Below, one piece after another: positions 26,613-35,127 of a stretch of 64,000 nucleotides of DNA; position 1 is the stretch's first letter, and each line of letters starts with the position of its first letter. This DNA comes from Bog-756 sp963829235 (GTDB taxonomy: Bacteria > Actinomycetota > Acidimicrobiia > Acidimicrobiales > RAAP-2): NCBI GenBank assembly GCA_963829235.1, contig CAWHIF010000007.1, positions 62,001-126,000 on the forward strand. Reading direction: 5' to 3'. Made by a program: the position numbers and the translations under genes. The notes beneath the pieces are model-generated. The model was not told where the DNA came from, ran no database searches, and was given only the letters and a program-made list of their open reading frames with translations.

Positions 26613-27242
26613 ATGAGGGTGCGGTTGCAGGCGATCACAATTGGTTGTGTCCTATTCATTGCCCTCTTCTCCTCGATGGCGGCATCGACGTCTGTCGCCA
26701 CTGCCGCGACCTCGAACAGCAGCGCTGATCTCTATCCGATCGATTACGTCGTCAAGGCGACGACCACCCTGGCGAAGCTGAATGAAACGGTCACCGTACC
26801 CCCGGGCACCTTCAAGGGATCTCTCAACCTGGACAACTTCGTCCTGCGCGGAGTGTTGAGCCTCCCACCCGCGTCGACCACGGTGAGCCTGGGGGGAATC
26901 GGTCTGGCCACGGCAACCTTCAGGCTGGCTGAGACAAAGCCCGTCACCGGAAAGGTGAACCTCTCGGCATTGAAGGTCACCGCGACGTCGACCTTCAATG
27001 TCCTGGTCACCTCGGTGAAGCCGCTCGGGCTTCCGGTGAACCTCGTGGGCAACGACTGCGGAACGGCGACGCCGGTGTCGGTGACCTTCAGCGGGAAGTT
27101 CTCGTTCAGCGGAGCCTCGAAGTTCTCCGGCACGTACACCATCCCACCCCTCCAGAATTGCGGGTTGGCGACGACGGTCCTCAACGAGGTGATCCCGGGG
27201 CCGGGCAACGTGTTCAGCGCTTCGTTCGCGCCGAAGAGCTGA
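26613..27242 (+). CDS. Secreted protein of unknown function
   Basis: 209 residues from ATG 26613 behind a strong GGAGGAG. A Sec signal peptide (GCVLFIALFSSMAASTSVAT, ending near ATAATS) leads to a beta-rich mature domain: YPIDYVVKATTTLAKLNETV, VPPGTFKGSLNLDNFVLRG, LPPASTTVSLGG, LSALKVTATSTFNVLV, VNLVGNDCGTATPVSVTFSG and GTYTIPPLQNCGLATTVLNE. Two Cys (in NDCG and QNCG) probably form a disulfide. Proteins with this 'lppG.f.G.ldl....g.l.lp' plan are common and unassigned in actinobacteria. Exported to the envelope or medium. It stands alone between the xyl region and the sigF operon. Confidence 0.75.
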   Translation: MRVRLQAITIGCVLFIALFSSMAASTSVATAATSNSSADLYPIDYVVKATTTLAKLNETVTVPPGTFKGSLNLDNFVLRGVLSLPPASTTVSLGGIGLATATFRLAETKPVTGKVNLSALKVTATSTFNVLVTSVKPLGLPVNLVGNDCGTATPVSVTFSGKFSFSGASKFSGTYTIPPLQNCGLATTVLNEVIPGPGNVFSASFAPKS

Positions 27243-27659
27243 GGCATAGCCTCGGTTTCCTGATTCACCGGTTCCGCCAGCCGGCGACGGGGCGGTTCGA
27301 AGATCTCAAGGATCCTGGGCGGGTCCGGTCGGAGATCGAGGCAACCGGGAGTCGTCCTCACTGGTCCCGGCTGATTCCGACCAGTCGGCTCCGACGGCGC
27401 CCTCTGGTGTGGGAGCCGGGTACGCACAGGTTGCAGCTTCTGGGCCTCCCGCACGGGGTCGGGAATCGGGACGGACCTGGGTGCCCCCGGGCGATCTGCG
27501 GCGCCGGCTGCACGCGCCCGAACTGATGTGGGACCCGTTTTCGAGCGGCCCACGGCGCAGTATTCTCTGAAGTACGTTTGACGCCCGGGTGACCTGCAGT
27601 TTTGCTGAGATGGGTCCGCGAGGGACTGCGGGCCCGGTTCCGACCAGAAGAGAGGGCAC
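27243..27659. other. Intergenic region upstream of the sigF partner-switch operon
   Basis: 417 bases with no gene. It should contain the promoter of the STAS/anti-sigma/sigF operon. GTTT at 27537-27540 with a GCAGTAT at 27557-27563 is a weak resemblance to a SigF-type promoter, and TATTCT at 27561-27566 could be a housekeeping -10; neither is convincing. An AAGAGAGGG ribosome site ends the region just before ATG 27660. Confidence 0.3.
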
Positions 27660-28001
27660 ATGGAACACACATTCACCGTTTCGGTTGAGAGTGGCGGGCA
27701 ATATTCCGTGGTCTCGGTGGTCGGCGAGATAGATAGTGCGACCGCCCCCGAACTCCGCGACGGCCTGCACGAAGCCACTGCCTCGGGGCCGTCATTGCTG
27801 GTGGTGGACCTCCTCCAGGTCACATTCATCGACTCAACGGCTCTGGGAGTGCTGATCGAGGCATCGAATCGGGCCGAAACCGAGGGGCAGATGATGCGAA
27901 TCGTTGTCTCTGAGCCGAGGATCCTCAAAGTCTTCGAGATCACCGGCCTCACCGAGATCTTCGCAATCCGAACCTCCCGCGAGGAAGCGCTCGCTGGATA
28001 A
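27660..28001 (+). CDS. STAS-domain anti-sigma factor antagonist
   Basis: 113 residues covering one STAS domain: YSVVSVVGEIDSATAPELRD, LLVVDLLQVTFIDSTALGVL and RILKVFEITGLTEIFAIRTS. The phosphorylatable Ser is in FIDSTALG. In the unphosphorylated state such proteins bind the anti-sigma factor and release sigma; a RsbW-type kinase reverses this. It is the first gene of a five-gene run (STAS, anti-sigma, sigF, STAS, kinase) and lies 34 bases upstream of the anti-sigma gene. It resembles SpoIIAA/RsbV. Confidence 0.92.
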   Translation: MEHTFTVSVESGGQYSVVSVVGEIDSATAPELRDGLHEATASGPSLLVVDLLQVTFIDSTALGVLIEASNRAETEGQMMRIVVSEPRILKVFEITGLTEIFAIRTSREEALAG

Positions 28002-28035
28002 GCGAACCGGTTACAGGAGTGGATGGGGTGACCCG

Positions 28036-28428
28036 ATGACAGACATTGTGGAACTGAGTTTCCCGGTCATGGCGGACCTGGTGGTGCTGGCCCGACTGGC
28101 GGCGTCGACGGTGGCCACCCGCGCCGGCTTCGACGTCGAGGAGATCGAGGACCTGAAACTGGCGGTCGACGAGCTGTGCGTCTCACTGGTCCACGAGCGA
28201 ACCAACGGCACGCTGGCTCTCCGGTTCACCCAGGACGAGGACACGGTTGAGGTGTCGTGCACGTATCAGCCGATCCTTGGTGGCACGGTCGAAGAACAAT
28301 CGGTTCCCCTGACAGAAGGCCTGTCCGAGCGGATCCTCGATGCGCTCGTGGACGAACACGGCAACGACCACCGAGACGGTCTGCCCCGGGCCTGGTTGCG
28401 CAAGCGGCGGGCCCGCCAACGAGCCTGA
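28036..28428 (+). CDS. Anti-sigma factor with degenerate HATPase site (UsfX/RsbW-like)
   Basis: 130 residues from ATG 28036. The GHKL ATPase fold is visible (MADLVVLARLAASTVATRAG, EEIEDLKLAVDELCVSLVHE, DTVEVSCTYQPILGG), and its place between a STAS gene and sigF marks it as the anti-sigma factor. The N-box reads DELCVSLVH, with Ser where kinases have Asn four residues after the Glu, and the G1 box DxGxG is missing (SCTYQPILG). It may therefore bind sigma and STAS but be a weak or inactive kinase. Actinobacterial UsfX-type proteins show a similar DExC box. Its stop overlaps the sigF start (TGATG). Confidence 0.8.
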   Translation: MTDIVELSFPVMADLVVLARLAASTVATRAGFDVEEIEDLKLAVDELCVSLVHERTNGTLALRFTQDEDTVEVSCTYQPILGGTVEEQSVPLTEGLSERILDALVDEHGNDHRDGLPRAWLRKRRARQRA

Positions 28429-29165
28429 TGAGCCCACCGGAGCGACCCCCAAGGTCGACTCGGGAAGAGTTCGTCGAATTCGCCCTCACGCGCGACGAGC
28501 GGCTCCGCAACGAGCTGGTGGAGTCCCATCTGGGATTGGCACATCAGTTGGCCCGCCGATTCGTCAGTCGGGGAGAGACCTATGACGATCTCGTGCAAGT
28601 GGCCTCCCTGGCCCTCGTCAAGTCAGTCGATCGCTTCGATCCTGACCGCGGCGTCGAGTTCAGCAGCTTCGCCACCCGCACGGTTGTCGGCGAGCTCAAA
28701 CGTCACTTTCGGGACCGCGGCTGGGCCATCCGGGCACCTCGTCGTATCCAGGAGCTCTACCTCCAAATCGGACCGGCCATCGAGTCCCTCTCCCACGACC
28801 TGGGCAGACCGCCCACCATCACCGAAATGGCGGAGTCGATCGGCGTCACCGAGGAGGCCGTCCTCGAGGCCCTCGAGGCTGGAAAGAGCTACCACCTCTC
28901 TTCGATAGATGCGCAAGATCGCAAAGAGGGCACCATCCTCGACCGCCTGGGCGACGTCGACGCCGGCTTCGACGGGGCCGAGGACCGACTGGCACTGGCG
29001 ATATCTCTTGCCGACCTTTCGGAGCGACAGCGAACAATTCTCGGCCTCCGGTTCGTGGACGGTCTCACCCAATCGGAGATCGCAGAGCGCGTCGGGGTGA
29101 GCCAGATGCATGTGTCGCGACTACTGGCCGACAGTCTGGCCGCGCTGAGAAGAGCGTTCGAATGA
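28428..29165 (+). CDS. RNA polymerase sigma factor of the SigB/SigF/SigG group
   Basis: 245 residues from ATG 28428, overlapping the anti-sigma stop, so translation is coupled. Region 2 is ELVESHLGLAHQLARRFVSR, YDDLVQVASLALVKSVDRFD and FSSFATRTVVGELKRHFRDR followed by GW; region 3 is DLGRPPTITEMAESIGVTEE; region 4 ends in LTQSEIAERVGVSQMHVSRL. This is the group 3 stress/sporulation-type sigma that recognises GTTT/GGGTAT promoters in actinobacteria. A sequence of that -10 type (GGGTAT at 30513) lies before the beta-helix protein gene. The gene's position within the partner switch indicates post-translational control by the anti-sigma protein. Confidence 0.92.
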   Translation: MSPPERPPRSTREEFVEFALTRDERLRNELVESHLGLAHQLARRFVSRGETYDDLVQVASLALVKSVDRFDPDRGVEFSSFATRTVVGELKRHFRDRGWAIRAPRRIQELYLQIGPAIESLSHDLGRPPTITEMAESIGVTEEAVLEALEAGKSYHLSSIDAQDRKEGTILDRLGDVDAGFDGAEDRLALAISLADLSERQRTILGLRFVDGLTQSEIAERVGVSQMHVSRLLADSLAALRRAFE

Positions 29166-29310
29166 GAGCCCGGTCGCTCAACAGGGGCGTGAGCTACTAT
29201 GTCAATCGTGCCGGAAAGTATCCACCGCTCCTGGTGAGCGAAGGAAAGGGCGGTTCGGCGGAGTTGGCTCCCAAGAGATCCCTCGACGACAAGACCATCC
29301 TGGGGCAGCA

Positions 29311-29634
29311 ATGACGGAACTAGATGACAGCGTGACCGCCTCGGTCAATGGCACCCTCGATCCCACTGGAGGGCTCACGCTCTTCCTCGCCGGGGAGCTC
29401 GACATCGTCAGTGTCGATGGTGTGAAGGAGGTCATCACCAAGCTCTTCGCCAGCAATCCACGGCGGGTGGTGTTCGACCTGGAGCGCCTGACCTTCATGG
29501 ACAGTTCGGGGATCGCCCTGATGCTACAGATGTCGAGGCGGGTGGATTCTGTCGAGGTCGTCAATGCCACGCCGATCGTGCGCAGGGTGATCGAAGCGAC
29601 GGGGCTCGATCAGATACTCGGGCTCCAGTCATGA
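29311..29634 (+). CDS. STAS-domain anti-sigma factor antagonist
   Basis: 107 residues. LFLAGELDIVSVDGVKEVIT, VVFDLERLTFMDSSGIALML and PIVRRVIEATGLDQILGL form a STAS domain with the target Ser in FMDSSGIA. It differs clearly from the first STAS protein, so it is not a recent duplicate. Its stop overlaps the start of the kinase gene by four bases (ATGA), so this antagonist and that kinase are probably a cognate pair. Confidence 0.9.
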   Translation: MTELDDSVTASVNGTLDPTGGLTLFLAGELDIVSVDGVKEVITKLFASNPRRVVFDLERLTFMDSSGIALMLQMSRRVDSVEVVNATPIVRRVIEATGLDQILGLQS

Positions 29635-30230
29635 CCCTTCGGCGATCGTTCAGTATGGATCCGATGTCGGTAGCCGCCAGTCGGCGATTCGTCGGGGATA
29701 CCCTGACCGACCTCCCAACCGACATACAGGAAGCAGCTGTCTTGATGGTGTCCGAACTGGCCACCAATGCCATCGTGCATGCGACCACCGGATTTGAAGT
29801 CACCATCGAGCGGACGAAGTCGAAACTGCGGGTTGAGGTGGCCGACCTCGGCGGGGGCGAGCCGGAACTGCAGATGCCGTCGGTCAGTGAGCCCCACGGC
29901 AGAGGACTCCAGATCGTCAGGGAGCTGTCCGACGAGTGGGGCATCATCGATAGCGACGATGACAGGGGCAAGACCGTGTGGTACGAGGTCCGCGTGGGTC
30001 CGGCAAGGTTGCTCGACAGCGACGATCCCACCACTCCGGAAGCGACCCGCCGGAAGGCGCATCAGGGGTCCGGGCAGGCGTCGAGAACCAGCCCGAGGAC
30101 CCTGCGTCAGGAATCTGATCCGTCCGGCTGCGCGGGTGCGGATACAGCCCCCGACGGGCACCCCGGCCAGACGACGGAGGACCACGAGCACCCGTGTCCC
30201 TGCAGGTGGATGCAAACCTCGGTGGCCTGA
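29631..30230 (+). CDS. RsbW-like serine kinase (canonical HATPase) with a polar C-terminal extension
   Basis: 199 residues. The first 125 form a full GHKL kinase: N-box VLMVSELATNAIVHATTGFE (Glu and Asn in place), G1 box VADLGGGEPEL, G2 box PHGRGLQIVRELSDEWGI and GKTVWYEVRV. In contrast with the anti-sigma protein at 28036, every ATP/Mg2+ residue is present, so this is likely the kinase that phosphorylates the STAS proteins. The last 65-70 residues are polar, low-complexity (Thr/Gly/Pro/His) and may be a linker or a read-on after a lost stop. Overlaps the preceding STAS gene by four bases. Confidence 0.88.
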   Translation: MTLRRSFSMDPMSVAASRRFVGDTLTDLPTDIQEAAVLMVSELATNAIVHATTGFEVTIERTKSKLRVEVADLGGGEPELQMPSVSEPHGRGLQIVRELSDEWGIIDSDDDRGKTVWYEVRVGPARLLDSDDPTTPEATRRKAHQGSGQASRTSPRTLRQESDPSGCAGADTAPDGHPGQTTEDHEHPCPCRWMQTSVA

Positions 30231-30560
30231 ACCCCCGCGGCCCTCTTGTGGATCGGGCCTGCGCAAAAAGGATGTTTCGTCCGGCAGAGCCGGGGTAGAG
30301 AGGGCGTACGCGAATCCGCTGACAGGCTCCGACACCTCGAGCCGGATTCGATGCCACTGAGCACCTGCCCCTCGGCTCAGCGGCAACCCTCTCTCTCTTC
30401 GCAGAGTAGAGGGCCGCGCATACGCCCGACGGAGGAGGCTCCGGGACTGCCGGCGGTGGGACGGAGCCCGCTGGGGCTGGGCGGAATCGACTGTGGCGCC
30501 TGCCGTAAACTAGGGTATTGAGCGGGCGGTGCGGGGGTACGGCAGGACGGGGAGGCAGGA
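30231..30560 (+). promoter_or_regulatory. Intergenic leader with a possible SigF-type promoter
   Basis: 330 bases between the kinase gene and the beta-helix protein gene. GGGTAT at 30513-30518 fits the -10 of SigF-group promoters; sixteen bases upstream there is only GTGG (30493-30496) where GTTT is expected. Transcription would start near 30525, leaving a short leader ending in a GGGGAGG ribosome site before ATG 30561. No riboswitch core was recognised in the rest. The proximity to the sigF operon makes SigF control attractive but unproven. Confidence 0.3.
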
Positions 30561-33500
30561 ATGAGTGCGTTGGCGGGAACAAACCATCCCAGACGACGCC
30601 TGGCGTCGAGCTTGTGCGCCGTCGGACTGCTGTTGACCGGCGTCCTCTCCCTTTCGGCGGTGGTGCTGCCCGCCCAAGAGGCCGGGGCGGCGACGGATAC
30701 GGTGACGAACTGCTCTGGGGATCCCGGCACGGCAGGTTCCTTGCCCAACGAGATCGCGGGTGCAGGCGCGGGGGACACCATCGTGTTCTCGCTGTCCTGT
30801 TCGACGATCACCCTCACGTCGACGATCGTGATCTCGCAGGACCTGACAATCAACGGGCCTGGACAAACCAGCCTGGCCGTCGATGGCGGTGGAACCACGG
30901 AGCCTTTCCAAGTCTCGAGCGGCACCGTGTCCATCTCTGGTCTGACCATCCAGAATGGAAGCGGAACAGATGGTGGTGGCATCGAGAACAGCGGCAACCT
31001 CACGGTGAGCAACAGCTCCCTCGCCAGCAACTCGGCAACAGGTGGCGGCGGTGCCATCGACAACAGCGGCGGCGGAACCCTGACTGTGACCAGCTCAACG
31101 CTGTCGGGGAACTCGGCGGGAACCGGTGGTGGCGCCATCGACAACAGCGGCAGCGGAACCCTTACTGTGACCAGCTCAACGCTGTCGGGGAACTCAGCCG
31201 GGACGGACGGGGGTGCCATCGACAACCTGGGCACGGTCACAGTAGAAGAGAGCACCTTGTCGGGGAATACGGCCGGGAACTACGGCGGTGGCATCGAGAG
31301 CAACGACGCCACCATGACTGTCGACAGCTCCACTGTGTCGGGAAACAGCGCCATCAGTGACGGCGGCGGCGTCGACATCGAGGACGACGACGCCCACGGA
31401 ATGTCAACGATCGACAACAGCACCGTGACGAGCAACGGCGCGCCCTTCGGCGGTGGGATCCAGGACGATCAAGGTCCGCTCACGATCGGGGCCACCATCG
31501 TGGCCGAGAGCACGCCGGACACCGACTGTGCCGTGAATGCCAGTGTTACCGACCAGGGCTACAACATCGACGACGACGGGACGTGCGCATTCACCGGCCC
31601 CGGCAACAATTCGGGCACGCTTGACGGTACCCTCGGATCGTTGGCCAACAACGGGGGGCCGACCCAGACCGTCGCCCTCGAGCCTGGGAGCCCCGCCAGC
31701 GGCCTCGTGACCGCCGCGCTGTGCCCGGCCACCGACCAGCGCGGTGTGACGATCATCACCACTCCATGTGATGCCGGCGCCTACGACACCAACGGAGCCT
31801 CCATCTCCTCCGTCACCGTCACCGGGAGCCTGGCCGCCCCGACGGTGACCATCTCGGGAACCGGATTCGGCAGCGAGTCCGAGCTCGGTTCAGCGACGCC
31901 ACCGCCCGGCTGCCCAACGACCGGCTCGGACTATGACAATTTCTACTACTTCTCCTTCTCCGATGTAACCGCGGGGTGGCAGGCCGGACAAGGTGGGAAC
32001 TGCACCGGGGTGTCCATCTCGGGATACTCGGGCACCGGGATCACCTTCACGTTCGGCAGCGGCTACGGCAACGACTACAACTCCAACGAATTCGGTTCCC
32101 TCGGCTACGGTGACAGCTTTCAGATGAGCGTGCTGGGCGACACCTACAACGGCTCGATCGCCCCATTCTCACCGACGCCGACCATCACCTCGGTCACCAT
32201 CACAGGTACCCTGGCCACCCCGACGGTGACCGTGTCGGGGTCCGGGTTCGGCATGCAGTCCGACCTTCTGCCACCGGTGCCTGCAGGCTGCTCGAATACC
32301 GGCTCGGACTATGACAACAACTTCTACCTCACCGATGGCTGGGGGGCTGGAGAGGGGATCGTAGGACCCGAGGACTGCACAGGGGTGTTCGTCTCGTCGT
32401 ACACAAGCAACCAGATCACCTTCACCTTCGGGAACGGCTACGGGAGCGGCAACGGCGAATACGGCGGTCTGTCCCCGGGCGACAGTTTCCAGATGCACGT
32501 GCTCGGCGCCACCTACGATGGCACCGTCCCGGTCCTGCCGCCGAGCATCGACGGGGTCACCTTCGGCGGCAATCCCACCAATCCGACGGTGACCGTGTCG
32601 GGGTCCGGTTTCGGCGCCCTGGCCGACCTCGGGACGGCGGCCCCCAGCGGTAACGGCGGCTCCGACTACGGCAACAACTTCTACTTCTCCGATAACTCGA
32701 GCGGTGCCTTCGGAGCATGGCAGGCCGGACAGGCAGGCGACACGATCGGGCTGGTCATCTCGGTGTACTCGGACGACCAGATCACCTTCACCTTCGACGG
32801 CGATTACTCCGTGTTCGGCCCGGTGTCGGACGGCGACAGCTTCTCGGTGAGGCTGTTCGGGGTCACCTACAACGGCACGGCCTCGCTCGGTACCGGCTAC
32901 ACCTGTGCCGGCTTCGGGTCGACCAGCTTCCCGGTGGTGGTGTCCGAATCGCCGGCCCCGCCGGCCAGCATCGACGACGGCGGGACCTTCCAGACGGCCC
33001 CGGCTGCCCAGCTGACCATCCCGGCGACGGTCATCAACGACTTCATCGGCGACGGGGCCACCTCGCTCACCATCGCCTCCCAGACCACCGCCATCGACGG
33101 CCTCAACGCGGTCGGGGGGTCGCCGAGCGGAGCAGTCGATCCCAGCACCGAGTCGGGCTCGGCCTCCAACCTGCCCCTCAGCCACACCCTGGCGGCCGAC
33201 ACCCCGTTCACCTACGACACCAGCTACAACCCGGTCACCTTCCAGACCGGTCCGGGGACCGGTCAGGTCTTCCTCACCCCCGGGGCCATCTCGGCCGAGG
33301 TCACCTTGGTCATCGGCGGGACCCCGACCCCCGAGTCCATCTCCTGTACGCCCCCCTCCGGGGTGGCCGCTCTCGGGACGACCACGGTCAACGCGCCCGC
33401 GGCCGCCCCCACCTTCCAGGTGCCCCCGTCCACCCCGCCCCTCCAGAACCAGGTCAGCGCGGGCACCGACGGCGGATGGGGGGCCACCATCGCCAATACG

Positions 33501-34361
33501 TCCAGGGCCTCGGTCACCGGGCTGTCGGCCCGCGTGCGGGTCACCGACGGCCACGGCACGCCCACCTTCGACCTGGCCGGCATGGCCGCCTCGGGCACCA
33601 CCTGTGCCAACGCCGGGTCGGGCAAGCTGACCTGTTCCATCGGGACCCTGGCCGCCGGGGCCGCTGACACCCTCGACGTGCTGGTGGACACCAACGGTCT
33701 CCCCGACGGCGCCACCATCACCGGCTCGGCCACGGTGACCTCGTCCAATGCCGGGACCCAGGCCACCACCCTCGGGGCCATCGGGGTGGTGGTGGTCGAG
33801 GGCGGCGACGGCACGAAGGCGGTGGCCGCCCCCGGGATCGCCCTCGTGAGCACCAAGGCCACCCTGAAGAAGGCCAAGGCCTCGGTGTCGCTCACCCTGC
33901 CCAAGGCCAAGATCAAGGTCAAAAAGAGGGTGGGGGAGGTCGGTGGGACCGGCCCCTCCGCCTCGGGCACCATCACCATCAGCCCCCCGCCGGTGGCGGT
34001 GACCCTCGAGTCGCTGTCCCCCTCGGCCGAGCCGGCCCTGTGCCCGCCCACCGGGTCGACCAAGTGCGAGGGCAACATCATCCAGGTGTTCGGCAACTTC
34101 TCGCTCTACACCAGCAAGCTCAACCCCATCGTGGCCACGGTCAAGTTCTTCTACGGCACGAAGGTCCCGGCCGGCACGGTCTACTTCTTGAAGCCCAACG
34201 GCAAGACCGTGGACAAGCTGTCCACCTGCAAGAAGACGGCCAGCGGCTACGACACCCCGTGCCTGTCCGGCGCCGAGAAGGACCTCGGGACCACCGGCAA
34301 CAAGTACGCCGAGGACACCGTCTACTTCACCGGGAACGACCCGGCCATGGGGCGCCGCTGA
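30561..34361 (+). CDS. Large secreted surface protein: right-handed beta-helix, three IPT-like repeats, C-terminal repeat-type region
   Basis: 1266 residues from ATG 30561 after GGGGAGG. Signal peptide: basic start, then LLLTGVLSLSAVVLPAQEAG cleaved near AGAATD. Residues about 45-410 are a pectate-lyase/'choice-of-anchor Q'-type parallel beta-helix, with turns such as VTSSTLSGNSAGTGGGAIDN repeated and capped by NGGPTQTVALEPGSPA and DQRG, ending CDAGAYD. Residues about 415-790 hold three tandem domains, each opening with 'i.sVt.tG....PtVtvSGsGFG' and ending 'itFtFg..Y......GdsFq...lg.tYnGt'. The remaining 470 residues are Thr/Ala-rich, with one segment like a WxL/DUF11 domain and a Lys-rich linker. 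No sortase motif or final membrane helix is seen, so anchoring is unknown. Confidence 0.85.
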   Translation: MSALAGTNHPRRRLASSLCAVGLLLTGVLSLSAVVLPAQEAGAATDTVTNCSGDPGTAGSLPNEIAGAGAGDTIVFSLSCSTITLTSTIVISQDLTINGPGQTSLAVDGGGTTEPFQVSSGTVSISGLTIQNGSGTDGGGIENSGNLTVSNSSLASNSATGGGGAIDNSGGGTLTVTSSTLSGNSAGTGGGAIDNSGSGTLTVTSSTLSGNSAGTDGGAIDNLGTVTVEESTLSGNTAGNYGGGIESNDATMTVDSSTVSGNSAISDGGGVDIEDDDAHGMSTIDNSTVTSNGAPFGGGIQDDQGPLTIGATIVAESTPDTDCAVNASVTDQGYNIDDDGTCAFTGPGNNSGTLDGTLGSLANNGGPTQTVALEPGSPASGLVTAALCPATDQRGVTIITTPCDAGAYDTNGASISSVTVTGSLAAPTVTISGTGFGSESELGSATPPPGCPTTGSDYDNFYYFSFSDVTAGWQAGQGGNCTGVSISGYSGTGITFTFGSGYGNDYNSNEFGSLGYGDSFQMSVLGDTYNGSIAPFSPTPTITSVTITGTLATPTVTVSGSGFGMQSDLLPPVPAGCSNTGSDYDNNFYLTDGWGAGEGIVGPEDCTGVFVSSYTSNQITFTFGNGYGSGNGEYGGLSPGDSFQMHVLGATYDGTVPVLPPSIDGVTFGGNPTNPTVTVSGSGFGALADLGTAAPSGNGGSDYGNNFYFSDNSSGAFGAWQAGQAGDTIGLVISVYSDDQITFTFDGDYSVFGPVSDGDSFSVRLFGVTYNGTASLGTGYTCAGFGSTSFPVVVSESPAPPASIDDGGTFQTAPAAQLTIPATVINDFIGDGATSLTIASQTTAIDGLNAVGGSPSGAVDPSTESGSASNLPLSHTLAADTPFTYDTSYNPVTFQTGPGTGQVFLTPGAISAEVTLVIGGTPTPESISCTPPSGVAALGTTTVNAPAAAPTFQVPPSTPPLQNQVSAGTDGGWGATIANTSRASVTGLSARVRVTDGHGTPTFDLAGMAASGTTCANAGSGKLTCSIGTLAAGAADTLDVLVDTNGLPDGATITGSATVTSSNAGTQATTLGAIGVVVVEGGDGTKAVAAPGIALVSTKATLKKAKASVSLTLPKAKIKVKKRVGEVGGTGPSASGTITISPPPVAVTLESLSPSAEPALCPPTGSTKCEGNIIQVFGNFSLYTSKLNPIVATVKFFYGTKVPAGTVYFLKPNGKTVDKLSTCKKTASGYDTPCLSGAEKDLGTTGNKYAEDTVYFTGNDPAMGRR
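31053..31295 (+). repeat. 81-bp tandem repeat within the beta-helix gene
   Basis: Units starting GCCATCGACAACAGCGGC at 31053 and 31134 are nearly identical over 81 bases (27 residues, one to two beta-helix turns). A third unit at 31215 is diverged. The first two differ at only a few positions, mostly synonymous, pointing to a recent duplication and likely length variation between strains. Confidence 0.85.
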
Positions 34362-34503
34362 GGGAACCCCGGCCCCGGACCGGCCCAGGTGGGTCGATTG
34401 GCTGATCCGGGCACCTCGGGTGGGGTACCAGGGACGCGCCGGATCGGGAGACGGTAGCAGACACCCGAGAACCGTTTCCCGACCTGCGGGCAATACTCAG
34501 TCG

Positions 34504-35127
34504 ATGGGGAAGAACCAGGAGGCGGGCGGAACCGACGCTCAGCATATCGAGCGGTCTCTGTTGGACCCCGACGCGTTCGCCATCCTCTTCGATCGGCACG
34601 CAGTGCCTTTGCACCGCTACATCGTCAGCAGGGTCGGTCGCCGTGACGCCGCAGATCTCGTCGGCGAAACATTTTCGACCGCGTTCCGTTCCCGGAGGTC
34701 ATACGACCTGGAGCGATCTGACGCCCGCCCATGGCTCTTCGGTATCGCGACAAACATCTCCCATCACTACTGGCGCACCGAGGGTCGCAGGGCCCGGAGC
34801 GAGGGGGCGGTCTCCCCCGGCAGCGACGTTGACGACCAAGGAGAGCAGGTTCTCGCCAGGATCTTCTTCGAAAGCCTGCGCGCACCCATCGGCAGGGCAC
34901 TGGGCCAGATCGATGGCGCCGCGCTCGACGTCCTGCTTCTGGTGGCCGGACCGGAGCTCAGTTATGAAGAGGTCGCAACCGCCCTTGGCATTCCCATCGG
35001 CACCGTCCGGTCGCGCTTGTCCCGCGCCCGAAGGCAGCTTCGAGAACTTCTTGGCGACTCCGGGCAATACCTGGATGAACTGTCGTCAGTCGAACGGGCT
35101 CCGATGGCAAAGAGGGGTTCACCATGA
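34504..35127 (+). CDS. ECF-type RNA polymerase sigma factor
   Basis: 207 residues from ATG 34504. Region 2: AFAILFDRHAVPLHRYIVSR, RDAADLVGETFSTAFRSRRS and RPWLFGIATNISHHYWRTEG. Region 4: DVLLLVAGPELSYEEVATAL, GIPIGTVRSRLSRARRQLRE. The DLVGETF and PWLFGIA motifs are those of ECF group proteins found beside CU044_5270-type genes. Its stop overlaps the next gene (ATGA), and that neighbour, with one transmembrane helix, is the probable anti-sigma partner. Confidence 0.9.
   Translation: MGKNQEAGGTDAQHIERSLLDPDAFAILFDRHAVPLHRYIVSRVGRRDAADLVGETFSTAFRSRRSYDLERSDARPWLFGIATNISHHYWRTEGRRARSEGAVSPGSDVDDQGEQVLARIFFESLRAPIGRALGQIDGAALDVLLLVAGPELSYEEVATALGIPIGTVRSRLSRARRQLRELLGDSGQYLDELSSVERAPMAKRGSP

Noticed and set aside
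32169..34493. 774-codon minus-strand ORF opposite the beta-helix gene
   Set aside because: Composition is Gly/Arg/Val/Asp-rich without hydrophobic core or domain, as expected from the antisense of a GC-rich Thr/Gly gene; the plus strand has a signal peptide, ribosome site and clear repeats.
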